From Magicicada septendecula (Eukaryota; Arthropoda; Insecta; Hemiptera; Cicadidae), in NCBI GenBank assembly GCA_034769895.1, contig CM068373.1, forward strand, positions 432,617,080 to 432,681,079: a stretch of 64,000 nt of DNA. Reading direction: 5' to 3'. The position numbers were made by a program, and so were the translations under genes. Below the pieces are notes generated by a model, which did not search any database, was not told the origin of the DNA, and saw nothing but the letters and a program-made list of their open reading frames with translations. Shown here one piece after another: positions 31,445-43,256 of this stretch; the first letter of the stretch is position 1; each line of letters begins with the position of its first letter.

Positions 31445-34205
31445 AGCGGTAATGATGAAGTTCATGTCAAGTTATTTAATACATAAATCTGGAATATTTC
31501 GTATATGGAATTTGAGATATTTACACCATTTTTCTGAGAATAAAAGTGTAAATCTAAGTAGCAAAATTAATTAATGTAGCAAATGTTGTTTTGATTTGAT
31601 GAAGCTGTACTGTAATGATTATGAATAAATAGATCCGTACGCATAATTTTTATTAGCTACTCTTGTACAGAAACACAGTTTTTATGTACATATATAAACA
31701 AATCCAATAAAAATATATAACTTTGCTACATAATGTCTGTACAGATTAAAGGACAAGATATAGCAGCATATTAGAATTTCTAGTTTAGATTTAGAAATGA
31801 GGAAAAAATAAGAAAACTTATATTAATCCTTCATTTGATGACGCTCTGGACTTAGACATCTTGTATTTAGCTCTTGTTGGTCGGAGAGGGCTTCTGATAT
31901 GGCGACCCGGCAATATCGTCTGTAAATAATAAAAAAGTGGTAATTTGTTAGAGAGATAGAAAACTCTATTTCAAGTGTATCAAAATTGTACTACGAACAT
32001 AGTCTGGGGAAGAAGTGAAGATGAAACAAAGGTACGGATAGAAGGCATCTTTCCTCATGTCGTGTTATTATATTCGTAGAGACCATAAAATGAATAGAGA
32101 AAGGAACGTAACTTACTGTAAACATAGCAGTAGATTGGCAGATGATGTAATATTAAATTTTTCGTAAAAACCTCTTGCATGGAGATAATCTAATCTGATG
32201 TTGACAAGCATTGGAACTAAAGATGTATCTTAAGAAAACTGAATTGTTTATATTATGAATAATGTAAAAAGATTGAAGACACCAATGTTCTAGGAATTAG
32301 ACAATCAAGAACAAGTTGAATCAATCAAGCAAAAAAGAGCGTAATTTTGTTGGTTAAACATGAAGAAAATTTAATGTATACTACCGGTAACTCTATAAAC
32401 GTCTTCAGAATAAATGAAATCTGTTCGCAAATAATCAAACGGTCTTTGAACTTACAAAACCTTTTGAATAATTTTCTGATTTAGAAAGGTGAAAATTGGA
32501 TCTTAAAAAAATATGAAACGCTGGCTGGAGACTACAGGTGTGTGAACGAGACAAAAAACAATAAAGTCAATGTGTATGAGAAAATATTAAATGTGGAAGT
32601 TTAAAACAAATATAAGGGTACAATTTTAATAAAATAATACAAAAGGAAACAATGGAAAATTTTACATCTTATTATTTTGTAAAAATATGATCTATTTTAA
32701 TTTTTAGTATTGTGAAAATAAAGAAACAGATGACTATGGAAACTGGAAGACAGATACATTGAAATAAGGTTGAGGATGAGAGTCCTGTATTTCAACGTCA
32801 AAATATAGCATCTGGATAAAGCAAAAGAAGATTTAAGCGCGTTTTATTTGAAAAATAATTAAATCAGTTCCTATTGCAGTATTTTTAAATTTGTTTAACC
32901 AAAATAAATTACACATGTACACAAAAATTAAAAGTTGGATTTTGAATGTAAAAATGTAAAGAGAAATTAAGATAACCATTGTGCATCTGCAGTATAATCA
33001 ATTATTACGGAGTAAAATTATCTTAGCGTTGGTGAATACACGTGTATATTAATAAATGCATTAAACGCGCGTTTGAGGTAACTCGAAACGATATGTGTAA
33101 GCAGATTTTGAATTAGATTTGAATCACTTTGCTACTTTAAATTTAATAATACACAACTGAAACCTTCGTTTACGTTACTTTTTCTACTTTTTTAATAATT
33201 TAAAAATTTATTTATGCGTCTTGTTATTAAATATTTATAACTTTAAAAACGTATGATAAAACCGGCTAAACGACAATTAAGAGTACATACGAACAAATAG
33301 TGTGTCAGTTAATAAACTATATTAATAAACAAATGAATAATAAAGTAAATGGGTGATAGAGAAATAAGAATAATAACTATTACAAACATACGAGTTTTAC
33401 CGTTTTTACATTACTAATACATAAGTTTTTATATTATTATTAATAATAAGAAACAGTTTTTTCAAGAATATAATTTTTCTTATTTTTTGTATATTTACAA
33501 TGTTTGAATAGTATCAAATATCATCTATTTGTATGATGATAAATATATTGTAAATATATTTGTAGATATATGATGATAAACGTTGTAAATATTTAGAAAA
33601 TAATAAAAATATATATCTTGCAGAAAGAGTTTTATTATTATTAATAATAATACATACAATATGTATGCAACAAAATACCGAACAAATATGAATGTAATAT
33701 ATAATTATATTGTTTAATATAAATACTTTAGTATGGGTATTGAGTATTTCTGTATTGCCCGTATATAAGGCTAGTTTTTTTAAAAAGTTATAGAAATGCC
33801 AATGAAAATCTTAGAGTTATGTGTAATCAGTCACAGAAGCTCATCACTAGTACACGACAAAACTACATTATTTTTTGTCTCATTATAATGGTAAGATAGA
33901 AGAAGAGTCGTCACTGCAGAGGGTTTGCAGTATTCTTCAGTTAGCTAACACAAGTTGTTGAGCAAGTCCCTCACTTTGTTCCGTAACAGTAAACTGCTTA
34001 CGCCACTTGTGTGCGCAATTACATCGACACTGCTATCAAAGTACTTTAACGACAAGTACCGGAGTTGCCAAGTGTTAGCAGTTGCTAACTCAAGTTGTTT
34101 TGTATAATCACGGCAATAGTGGTTTCATCGTTTCAAAGTTACCTTCAATCTCTAACCTGTTTCTAAGGTTTTATTTACAACACGTATTCATTAAATTAAT
34201 GCAAA
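31445..34205. other. AT-rich interval with a possible decayed LINE
   Basis: Around 32040-32600 the plus strand shows S-R-L-A-D-D-V-I-L near 32130, like an RT A-D-D box, and K-K-T-E-L-F about 35 codons later, but stops are dense and the match is weak. The rest, to 34205, is strongly AT-rich with no gene or shared repeat. Confidence 0.3.
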
Positions 34206-34209
34206 TTTT

Positions 34210-34395
34210 AATTAGGTAGTCACGGTGGCACATTAGTCAGAGCATTTACTTCTTAGGGGCGGTCTCATGGTTTGATCGCAAAAGGTGGATCGTTTGCCAC
34301 GGTAACCATTTGGACTCTGCATCCTCCTCCTCCTCTTGGGTTTTTAATCTCCTTAGAGTTTTAAAATACTTATAGGTTAATATTTATTTGCCTAC
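34210..34395 (+). mobile_element. possible tRNA-derived SINE
   Basis: TGGCACATTAG at about 34226 fits the RNA polymerase III A box, and GGTTTGATCGC at about 34269 fits a diverged B box (consensus GGTTCGANNCC). The spacing of about 43 bp is normal for a tRNA-derived promoter. The downstream body ends in a CCTCCTCCTC and T-rich run near 34325-34345. There is no tRNA cloverleaf, so it is not a working tRNA gene. No second copy is in the window to confirm it. Confidence 0.45.
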
Positions 34396-34399
34396 TTTA

Positions 34400-35300
34400 T
34401 TACGCCTGGAGTGTTCCGACGTTATTGTTTCACATATTTCATATTACCTTACATTGATTATATCCGGTCTACAAACTTATGATTGTAGGTTTACGTCAAA
34501 ACATATACTTTTTATTTATACATCTTCAAAATCGTTATCAAGTTGCCTTTACGTCTCATTGCATGTTTGGAGTAGATTACAATAACGTTAAGAATTCTCT
34601 CATAATCAATTTTGTTACGTATCACTTGTTTGCAGTTTGAACAATGCACATAATACTTGCGTTTTAGAACAGCATCTTGAGAATACGTCTGCATACCCAA
34701 AAGTAGAATGAATTAATTATTTTCTCTTTTAAAAGCATTGCGACTGTTTTACTGGAAACAAATAAAATTTCACACTCGCGTTTCCAGGCGGCAAAGAGTG
34801 ACACGAGAGAAATATCTTTTGATGGTAATTTAATTATGGCCGTCAGGGAAAAACTTCTTACCTGATTTTCGGATACCGTGTAATATCCTGTTGCTCTTCA
34901 GGTTGAAAAGGGCTTACAAAGGTAAAATGCAAGAGTGATGATTATGCTAAGTTAATACGATTAACTAGGTAAGCGGAAAGTATGTGATTACCTTCCAAAG
35001 AGACTACTGTTGCGGTTTTCTATAGTATTAAGCGAGTGCGTATTTGCCTCTGCTTCATATAGAGTCCGTCCAGATCCAGAAACATGCTGCGATCGCAGTG
35101 GATCGGTGGGGTGAAAGTACTCTGTGACAAGGTGCGTTGCAAGCCTCTAATACACGTTCTTCTTTCTGATTGGCTGATGGTTGATTTATGAGAATTGATA
35201 AGTAGGAGTGGTGTTCACGGTACTTCTCCAGCCTTAACGACAATACTGTGATCACTAACGTCTACCACCTCACGTTAAGGAAACTTCGAATTTTACACTG
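34400..35300. other. no gene recognised
   Basis: Nothing identified. 35050-35230 is less AT-rich than its surroundings. Confidence 0.4.
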
Positions 35301-35305
35301 TGCTG

Positions 35306-35380
35306 GCAGTCGACGGCACTGCCGAAACGTTTGTTTTTGGTAAAAACAATGGACCGCGGCCAAACAGCCCGGAAATAAAT
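35306..35380 (+). ncRNA. degenerate hammerhead-like motif, PLE-type end
   Basis: A GGCAGT / ACTGCC hairpin is followed by GAAACGTTTG and, about 40 bp on, GGCCAAACAGCCCGG. That matches the 3' half of the motif at 48690-48735 and its downstream block. The core before the hairpin reads CTGTGCT instead of CTGANGA, so this copy should be inactive. Confidence 0.5.
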
Positions 35381-35394
35381 TTTAACAACATTGA

Positions 35395-35610
35395 CTCCGC
35401 CCGTGTAAGCCAACGAAGTATAAGTAATTGGTCATCAGCAAAGTGTAATGAATTCCACCATCAAGTGCAAGTCCCATGTTGCTGCACATTTTTTCTAAGT
35501 CTCTATCGCTTTCTCCGTATAAATTTTGAAAAGCGTTGGTGATAGACAACATTCCTGTCGTAAACCTTTGGCCACTTGAAACCTTGGGCCAACTCCCCAT
35601 CCATTGGGAA
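35395..35610 (-). pseudogene. LINE reverse transcriptase fragment around the catalytic box
   Basis: On the minus strand one frame reads S-G-Q-R-F-T-T-G-M-L-S-I-T-N-A-F-Q-N-L-Y, a worn form of the G-x-R-Q-G-C-x-x-S-P-x-L-F-N segment. It continues L-E-K-M-C-S-N-M-G-L-A-L-D-G-G. A frame shift then leads to H-F-A-D-D-Q-L-L-I-L, the catalytic F-A-D-D-Q box. This fixes it as the palm domain of a non-LTR RT. It is only about 70 codons long and sits next to a PLE-type end at 35306-35380. Confidence 0.75.
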
Positions 35611-35614
35611 AAAA

Positions 35615-36586
35615 AGAAATGTTAAAAAATCTTTTAACAGCCTATAAGAAGAAGATTGCAGCCTGTACCAGATATTTGATATCATTAATTTACCTCAATA
35701 GACAATGCAAAAACATCAAGAAAAGCAAATATATATTTAAAGATTTTGTTGCGTGCTATTTGAGAAAACAAATCAAGGAATAACTATCTGCAAGACAGGA
35801 ACTGACTGTAAACATTTTTAAATAAATGAATGTTAGAATATACAATTCGAATGACACATTCTTTGTTCGCAATGTTTGTATTTTCGTCTTAAGTATACGA
35901 TTATTGCTAAAATTATCTTTATAACAGATGTTTGGATTTATTTTCCGATTCTCTTCTGGAATACCTTTTGAGTTTCTGATCAATATTTGTAACTCTTTCT
36001 TAATCAATTAAACATCTCAACCCGATTGAGAACCATTTGATTTGTTTTGAATGTATTTCATTTAACCCGTCCTATTAACACCAATCAAATGTTTGTTGGT
36101 CACAAATATTTCGTGGAATTTACCACTCATATCGATTGTTTGGTATTTGAAACCAGCCAGTAGTAATTCATTTAATATCAAATGTCCAGATTGTTAGTGA
36201 CATTTGTCTACTGTTTTACACTAGCGTTTTAGGCATGCAACAGTTGCATTTTACTCTAGATGGATTCTCTTCCCAATTTCATTTATTTTTTTAGGTACGT
36301 CTTCTATTAAAGTCTTGAAAAACTTTCCTATCTCGCAGACGCTCATCCCCCCGTATATCTCTTAAAGTAACGCTAAGCGATGGAAGAAATCGAATAAAAA
36401 ATAGAAATAAAATGTTTCAAAAGCTCCTGATTCTCACGTTGTATAGCTAAATAAACTCATTCATCACGAAAGTACAAAAGAAGAATGACAAAAATATTGC
36501 GTATCTTATGGAGTGGGAGCAATGATGATGATAAGACTGTGGTTGCAACATGGACCTTTTGTTAGTTATGTCATATAATAAACAAA
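35615..36586. other. no gene recognised
   Basis: AT-rich with short unconvincing frames. Confidence 0.45.
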
Positions 36587-36590
36587 ATAT

Positions 36591-37068
36591 TGTTCCGACG
36601 GCCAAACAGATCGTCCTGTTATTCAGTTTAAAAGGAATAACTGACACCAGTGAAGTCACAATTCTAATTAGACACAAACAACAGTCACAAATTAACAAAG
36701 ACACTCTTATAAAATTATTCATGTTAAATTTACCCAACACTCAACAATACAACTTAATAATAGTTTTGTATTAACTTAACACAACAGTCAATTTCTACTA
36801 AACCGTAACAGTCACTTCGTTCTGCGTTTGTTATACGGCCAGGTGTAATTGAACTCAACCGTTTAAAAACCAAATACTTATATTTTGGCCGCCACGCATT
36901 GTAATGACACAGCGGACCTGGATGCGGTAGAATAGTCGAGAACTTGAGGAAGGGGCATCTCGAATCATCTAGAGCGTTACATGATTCTGCCGCGCAGAGT
37001 GGTCTCGATACAGCTTCGAGCGTTGTCGCAAGGTAAGAGAGACATATATTTTTCACCTCAACGTAGCG
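36591..37068 (-). mobile_element. Solo LTR (reverse), ATAT flanks
   Basis: A reverse-oriented LTR of about 478 bp: TGTTCCGACGG at its left edge, with ATAT at 36587-36590, and GTAGCG at its right edge, with ATAT at 37069-37072. It is co-linear with the reverse LTR at 60009-60500; both have a TTAACAAAGACACTC-like block, an ATTCATGTTAAATTT-like block and the ACACAGCGG...GATGCGGTAG block. That last block is single here but tandemly repeated at 60009-60500. The right edge is less certain than the left. Confidence 0.75.
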
Positions 37069-37194
37069 ATATTCTGTACTCGGACCTTGGATTTCGCTTA
37101 TGGTAATAGTCAGTATTGTAAACCGGAGAATATCAACGAATTAAATAATAACCTTCTAAGTACCTTGATCTCTATGCATCGACGGTTATTTTAT

Positions 37195-37286
37195 TAATAA
37201 TAATAATAATAATAACAATAAAATGATTATGTCGTGCAGGCATAATGATGATATCATTATTGCCATTATTATTATTATTATTATTT
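37195..37286. repeat. (AAT)n / (ATT)n inverted microsatellite pair
   Basis: (AAT)n at about 37195-37222 and (ATT)n at about 37260-37285 can pair across a short, partly palindromic centre (ATGATTATG / CATAATGAT). Confidence 0.8.
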
Positions 37287-37319
37287 TGGCTGTACAAAGT
37301 TTACACATTTTCCGGAACC

Positions 37320-37545
37320 AAAGATTACATAATTGATTGATTTCTTATCTTCCACTGCTGCTTGTCCATCCAAAGGTCTTCAATTTCTCTTTCCCTCAAT
37401 AGAGTCTGAATTTTTTCTATCCTGGTATAGGAGGTCTAACTGTTTCCCTTCTTCCTGCTGAGGTCCATTCCACAACTCTCGTTGGCGATCTTTCCTGTGC
37501 CATTCTTTTTGTGTGTCTATGCCATTTTAATATTTTCTTTGAATA
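37320..37545 (-). pseudogene. LINE ORF2 C-terminal fragment (family H)
   Basis: Minus strand reads L-K-W-H-R-H-T-K-R-M-A-Q-E-R-S-P-T-R-V-V, then E-W-T-S-A-G-R-R-E-T-V-R-P-P, then after a stop K-K-F-R-L-Y and further worn sequence. The layout W-x-G-H-x-x-R-M, x-x-E-W-x-P-x-G-R-R-x-x-G-R-P is that of a LINE tail. Only about 70 codons remain, with stops, and no RT box is nearby. Confidence 0.65.
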
Positions 37546-37819
37546 AAATCAACAATTGAATATTGAGTAAATATTTTTTAAAGAATAATTAATAAATTAT
37601 TTTATGCACACTTGAATACAGCCTGGTTACGAAGCTAACAAGCAATATATAGTCTTTAACCAATGTATTCTACTTAAGAATAAACGAAACATTACTGAAA
37701 ATATATAATTAAATAATCTGGTTTTGCATTATGGTGCAGTAGCATAGAAAATGCTTCCACAGCAAGTTCAGAATAATGTGATTATATATTATTTCTAATA
37801 GAGTGGAACATATATATAG

Positions 37820-37930
37820 AAATATAATTTCTTCTGCAAGTAGTTGTATTATACTTAATTGTTTTAAATTGTGAACTGAAACAATAAAATATTATACAAC
37901 TATTTGCAGAAGAAATTATATTTGATAACA
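37820..37930. repeat. short palindromic element
   Basis: AATATAATTTCTTCTGCAA... at 37820 pairs with ...TTGCAGAAGAAATTATATT ending near 37924, and ATTGTTTTAA / TGAAACAATA sits inside. Arms are about 40-50 bp. No target duplication or ribozyme core was found. Confidence 0.65.
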
Positions 37931-37934
37931 TATA

Positions 37935-38690
37935 TAATTTTATACAAGAAATACTTCAAGAAACACACTGAGTTATTTATACAGAAACTTTATAAATAGA
38001 AAATCATTTTGTTTATAATTTGTAATTTTTGATTATCAATAAAAGCTAATTTAGTAACAAGAATTTTGTACCATAATGCATATAGGAGAGGGAGATAAAT
38101 AAACGTGGGTTATTTGACTTAATTAGCGGGATCCTCTATACCTGCGGGAGTTAAGCTGTATTCTACACGTTATGGTTAGTAAACTTTGCAGATAACTTCG
38201 GTGCTCAATAAAGTAGTATATGCAAGTTACTTCACAAGTCTGAATCATTTATTCATGAGCTCCTTTAAGTACTTGGCCTGGAATTTAGAAAGTAGGTCGA
38301 TTGGAACAAATAAATCCCTCCCGCAGTGGTGAAGGTTTACTGAGCTCTCCATCTCTGTGTATCCGCCGGAGAATATTGCCATGCATATTTGTGTGTGGTG
38401 TTGCGCATACACAAGGGCGCGTTTGATAGGTTTCTCCAGAATAACAATAAAGCGTCTTGTGTCGTCTCCCTCCGTCCTCGTTTACCCTCTACATTTGTGT
38501 CTTTATTTGTTCCATATTACATAAAGTAATATACTAAATCTTACATAAATTACGTACATACTAATACATAAATTAAATAAATACTAATTCCTTGCTAGAA
38601 ATAAATGCATTCATGTAGATTTTTTATAATAGCATTAACACTTTTAAAGATCAGTTATTTTCTCTGTGTTAGCAGTCTTCATAACAACTT
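37935..38690. other. no gene recognised
   Basis: No element recognised. 38100-38480 is less AT-rich than average but carries no coding signal. Confidence 0.45.
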
Positions 38691-38700
38691 TGTCGAATTT

Positions 38701-38905
38701 CATTGGTTCTCTGCTATGTACAATTTTCCCTCGAACGAGGCCTTTCGGTTTCGCAACCATTATCAAGTTCTTCCTACAATAACTTGTAGGAGGTTCTACA
38801 AGAACTATGTACAATCCCTCCTTGTTGTTGAAGAACTTGATAACGGTTGCGAAACCGAAAGGTCTCGTTCGAGGGAAAATTGTACATATAGAGAAGCAAT
38901 AAAAT
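38701..38905. mobile_element. palindromic insertion with a possible 8-bp duplication
   Basis: TCGAATTT at 38693-38700 and 38906-38913 brackets about 205 bp. Arms of ~65 bp (about 38706-38775 and 38828-38900) are nearly perfect reverse complements, with CCCTCGAACGAG and CGGTTTCGCAACC as landmarks. Unlike the inserts at 7072 and 26252 it has no one-sided tail and no clean hammerhead core. Confidence 0.6.
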
Positions 38906-38914
38906 TCGAATTTA

Positions 38915-41070
38915 AAGATAATATTAAATAATTACCTTTATTCATCTGCTGATTTCTCCTTTATTAAAATCAGTGACTTGCATACACAAAATAAGAAATC
39001 AAATTTAAACTTATAAAAATACCAAAAACTGAAAACAACAATCTGTTCAGAATATTAATAAGTATTACGAGACAAGAGAATGTTATTTATTATTTTCGTA
39101 ATTCTTATTTATTTTTCTGCATGTCACAAGGCAGACTCATAAGAAATTAGGTATTACAGAAATATTTGAGCTGTTAGTTTTACGATTACTGAATCCACTG
39201 TTTTCGTTTGATCGCAAACTCTTTTACGTTACATATACACGTGTAATTTAATTTTGAAATTTAGTGGATATATCTATAATTTTATATATCAGCCGACAAA
39301 TAGAATAAATTTTAAACGTTTTGCAAATGTAGTGAAAATAAAAGGCCAAATAAAATTGTACTACTAAATTAACTTCACTGGCTTAATTGATTTGAAGAGT
39401 ATTGCATCCTGAAACACCTACCGGAAAACGTTATCTTTTTTATAGGCAACTGACGATTTATGTTTGGTTTATAAACAATTTTCACGAGTCTTCTGAATGC
39501 CATTAGTGATTTACAAGACACGTAAAAATGGTTCAACAGCTGAGCATCTTGTTGACACATTTGTAAGTGTACAGCAATTAATATATTCCGTATGTGTACA
39601 AAATGTATAGTTCGACCTGGGATTACCTGCTAACTTGATACTGTTAAGACGACTCATAAAGATCGTTGTGTTTGAGCAGTAGAAACTGAATAATTTAACA
39701 GAGGTAAAATTTGCAATGTAAAACTTAATGCCAGCTTGAATAAATAAAGTCAACAATAAACGGTCTTATATGCATTTTTTCAGTATTACGACCGTCTAAC
39801 ACACTGACGTAAAACACAATAATTATCACCTATTTTAATTGTAATACTAAATAATATGTGTCTCCAATTACATACGTCAGCACAAATGAATAATTCTTAA
39901 TATTCCTTTTGCACTAAACGTATTGTGAATAGCAGTCGTAAACTGGATAACTCTGCTTCTCATTCTTGAATTCATACTCGGACCTGTGTGGCGTAGTACG
40001 AGAAGGTGTTTGTTTGGTTTTATTTCTTCCGTTTGTCAATAGAAGTTTACTAACTTTCTTTTAACATTTTTTTAAAAATATAATTTTTACAGTATACGAA
40101 GTTAGTCAACACAAAATGTACGTAAGTTTACGGAAGGTCAATGTGATTCAAACGTACTGTCCTTACAGAACGTAACATATACATAAAAAACTATTCCACC
40201 TAATATAATATAGACGGTAACCGTTCCACCTTTTCGCCTAAAATTAGACATACATATTTCCGTCTGAATTCTATTTAACTATTTGAAAAGTTAGCCACAC
40301 GTTATGTAATTCTAGTACAAAACATATCACTAACGAGAATAATTATTATTATAGCAAAAAAATTAGTTCATAATTTATATCCAAGAGAGTGTTAGTAGTG
40401 TGTCACAGTCATATAGTTTAAATTGTTAACTACACCCTTATCTTGTGCACCTCAGAGTACTTCTATATTTTAGCGTTTGGCACTGAATAGTTAACTCTTT
40501 TGTAATAAGCCGAAAGCTTTACTTCTTCTGTCTGAAAGTGTTGTACCACATCACGGTTCTCTGAACACACGGAGGACTTCACCAACAATTTCACGGCGAT
40601 GTAGACTTTCCTCGAGTGTGTTTGCGGAACTTTAGTGTTTGCTGGACATGTTCATTACATATTTCTTCCTGCGGATGCTGCTGGTTGTAATAAACTGAAA
40701 CTATTCTGTAATACACCTTATCATTGTATTTTAAAATCACTCTGATTTATTAATATCCTCTTTCAGGTTAACATCAAAGACGAATACCGAGTATTGCACA
40801 AAATTGGTTTATAATTTATTTATAAACTTAGGTTTCCTGAAAGTCTAGAGAAGGAATTTCTTCCTGTCGACTATTGACTACGCTTGGTTTAACTGGTTCC
40901 TCCCTTCTAGATGGAACCAGTTAGATGGTTAGTCTAGATGACGTGTGTCCTCTTCTTGGGGTTTTCCTGAAAACCTTGACAATTTTTAATTTCTAGTTGT
41001 CTTGTTCGTTCATCATCTTCTTTCACTGCACTACACTTTATATAATATTGAAAACTTTCTCAAGTGAAAC
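38915..41070. other. AT-rich interval, nothing recognised
   Basis: No gene, shared repeat or structured RNA was recognised in about 2.1 kb. Confidence 0.5.
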
Positions 41071-41084
41071 TTACTTGTCTGTTT

Positions 41085-41135
41085 TGTATGTAGAACGCGT
41101 TTCGGCGTCGTGTTCGCCTTCTTCAGCTTTGCGAC
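41085..41135 (-). ncRNA. Hammerhead-like motif in a PLE 3' end
   Basis: Minus strand: CTGAAGA (41126-41120), an extra A, hairpin GGCG...CGCC, GAAA (41103-41100), then CGCGT as mini helix III (A-U, C-G, two-base loop) and U at position 17. Helix I pairing is poor. It lies just downstream of the PLE stop codon (41149-41151), in the same orientation. Confidence 0.5.
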
Positions 41136-41148
41136 AGACTGCCAGTAC

Positions 41149-41622
41149 CTAGTAACGTTTGTTGGTTGGAAGGTATAGTGGGGGTGGTGTAAGAGGAAGG
41201 GGATTGGCGCGGGGATCCGAATTATTGTTTGTTTTGTGTATAACTGTGTCGAAAAGTGTATGTGATTTATATTGCAATTGGTCGTTTAGTATGTTGTTTG
41301 GTTGTGTTGTGTGGTATTTGTATATTTCATACTGTTCAGCTCTGTTGAGTTTTCGCCCTTTGGGTAAGAGGTGTAATATTTCAAGATTAGTATCTATGTT
41401 GGTGTAGCTATGGTTATGTGTGTGTATGTGTGTGGCAAACGCAGAATGTATATTGTTGTTGGAAAGGGCCTTTAAGTGTTCAGAGTAACGGGATGAAAAA
41501 GATCTTCCCGTCTGGCCTATGTAGAAACTATTGCAGTTATTACAATTTAATTTGTAGACACCTGTTCTATTGTATTTGTCTATGTTCTTGTTTGTATCGT
41601 TGTGTGTTTTAATTTCTTTTTG
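41149..41622 (-). pseudogene. Penelope-like element, GIY-YIG endonuclease domain
   Basis: The minus strand has an open frame N-K-N-I-D-K-Y-N-R-T-G-V-Y-K-L-N-C, then C-N-S-F-Y-I-G-Q-T-G-R-S-F, R-Y-S-E-H-L-K-A-L, T-H-N-H-S-Y and E-Q-Y-E-I-Y-K-Y, ending at 41149. The V-Y-K...Y-I-G-Q-T-G-R core and the later E-x-Y-E-I-Y are the GIY-YIG endonuclease of PLEs, including the C-x-x-C between G-V-Y and Y-I-G. The Arg after the Y-I-G-Q-T-G box is present. The RT is missing: upstream, the sequence joins LINE family G at about 41625. The fragment is thus a 5'-truncated element with an intact endonuclease end. Confidence 0.88.
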
Positions 41623-41624
41623 AG

Positions 41625-42320
41625 GGATAAACGTTTATCAACATCTTCTTTAGTAATCTGGAGTCCTTCTATGTCATTTCATGTTTTTTAAACAACTTAT
41701 TGGGCATTTTAAGCTTTCTGAAATAGTTAAAAAGTGTCCCTGTTTGTCAGTCAGGATTTATTCTTCGAAAATAAGATAGCCCGTAGAAAGTAAATCTTCT
41801 TTTGGTAATTACATCTGAATTACATCTGTAATTTTTTCAATATGTGTGTTCACCTCATTATTGTGGCGTCTTGTGTACTGTTCTCCATCGTTTATTGGCC
41901 CAAGATTTTTATTAATATTTTTCTTCCCGTGACTTTCAGTTCTTTCTTCATCATTTTCATGTTCAAAGTCAGACACTGAGCTGTACAAAGTGCTTTCGGG
42001 TGAATTACTGTTGTATAATTCCTAAAGATTGGATAAATATTAAACCATATTAACTTCTTGTTATATGTATCCTTGGTTAAAAGGTAAACAACTTTCATGT
42101 TATATGTATCCTTGGTTAAAAGGTAAACAACTTTCATGTTATTAACGCATGCTTTAATGGCTTATTTCTCTGAGATATTTTGTTCAATAACTTTTCCAAC
42201 ATACTTGAATTTGTCAATTCCATAGTTTTGTCCGTATCGAGTTTACATTTTCTTGAATATTGTCTTGACGTTTGTCATGAACTTGGTTTTCTCAAAAGAA
42301 ATTTGTCGACTATTATTGTT
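41625..42320 (-). pseudogene. LINE ORF2 C-terminal region (family G)
   Basis: Minus strand: R-Q-I-S-F-E-K-T-K-F-M-T-N, then D-K-F-K-Y-V-G-K-V-I-E-Q-N-I-S-E, then N-N-M-K-V-V-Y-L-L-T-K-D-T-Y-N-K-K, I-H-P-K-A-L-C-T-A-Q-C-L, and later T-R-R-H-N-N-E-V-N-T-H-I-E-K-I-T-D-V-I. This is the thumb and tail of a LINE unlike families A-F. A 36-bp direct repeat near 42062-42137 duplicates the K-V-V-Y-L-L-T-K-D-T-Y-N segment. Several frame changes occur. It is followed directly by the PLE piece in the same orientation. Confidence 0.8.
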
Positions 42321-42324
42321 ATTA

Positions 42325-43065
42325 CTCATTTTTGGTTCCATACCTTCTCAATCTTTGACACAAGCGTTTCTTTTAACTTTAATATCACATGATTTACGGA
42401 TGGTATTTTGGGCGTATTTGCGTACGTATCTGTTCGCGTCGAACATGGTTGAATATTGGGCATATGTCCGTACAGCGTACACAGTTCCACTGCGCGGTGT
42501 CTGAAGGCGGTCTGAGCCATTAACATGCAGACAGCTTTGTGCACGTAATGAAGTTGCTGTGTAGTACGGTCTGATACACACCGAGCTGTACTGTACAAAC
42601 AGTGTATCTTGTCTACCTACGTGCTCGGCATAATAGACACGATTTCTGCGTTTGTGTGCGCGAGACTTCATTGTGAAGCATGTCTGTCAGGTGCATGTGA
42701 ATCAGTATCAGTGCCAACAGACGTGTAAAGCCATATAGGCCTACACGAGCAATCACGTTAATGAAGATAGGTACAGTTAATAGTACATGGAAAGCGCACT
42801 ATGTTATATTCTACAAGAGCAATAATTTTCTTCTCTTTTCATCTATCCTTTTCCTTTTTTCTTCTTCTTCTGTTACTGCTTTTTTCCTTTTTTTCTAATT
42901 ACACAAAGATGTGTCCTTGATTTTATAACCTGCTACGTTATACATTGGTCTTATATCGGTGATCCCTCTGCTCCCACTGCTTCAATCATAATATTTTCCC
43001 CGTTTGACGATTCGATCCTTAGAATCTGGGACAGTCCTAAAAAGCTTGTCGTCGTTGTTGTTGTT
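42325..43065. other. GC-richer island, no gene recognised
   Basis: 42400-42720 is clearly richer in G+C and CG dinucleotides than its neighbours and gives overlapping minus-strand frames of 90-107 codons (42326-42671), none with a known motif. 42780-43065 returns to AT-rich sequence with a pyrimidine-rich run at 42830-42900. Confidence 0.4.
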
Positions 43066-43069
43066 GTTG

Positions 43070-43255
43070 TTCTTCTTCTTCTTCTTCTTCTTCTTCTTCT
43101 TCTTCTTCTTCTTCTTCTTCTTCTTCTTCTTCTTCTTCTTCTTCTTCTTCTTCTTCTTCTTCTTCTTCTTCTTCTTCTTCTTCTCCTCCTTCTCCTTCTC
43201 CTTCTTCTTCTTCTTCTTCTTCTTCTTCTTCTTCTTCTTCTTCTTCTTCTTCTTC
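43070..43255. repeat. (CTT)n tract, the (AAG)n tail of a minus-strand LINE
   Basis: About 60 units, interrupted near 43183-43200 by CCTCCTTCTCCTTCTCC. It extends the 3' end of the LINE at 43257-43535; that LINE's tail reads into it as a poly-Arg stretch. Confidence 0.9.
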
Positions 43256-43256
43256 T

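Noticed and set aside
38760..38860. Hammerhead ribozyme in the 38701 palindrome
   Set aside because: GAAACC is present, but no CTGANGA and no proper helix II precede it.
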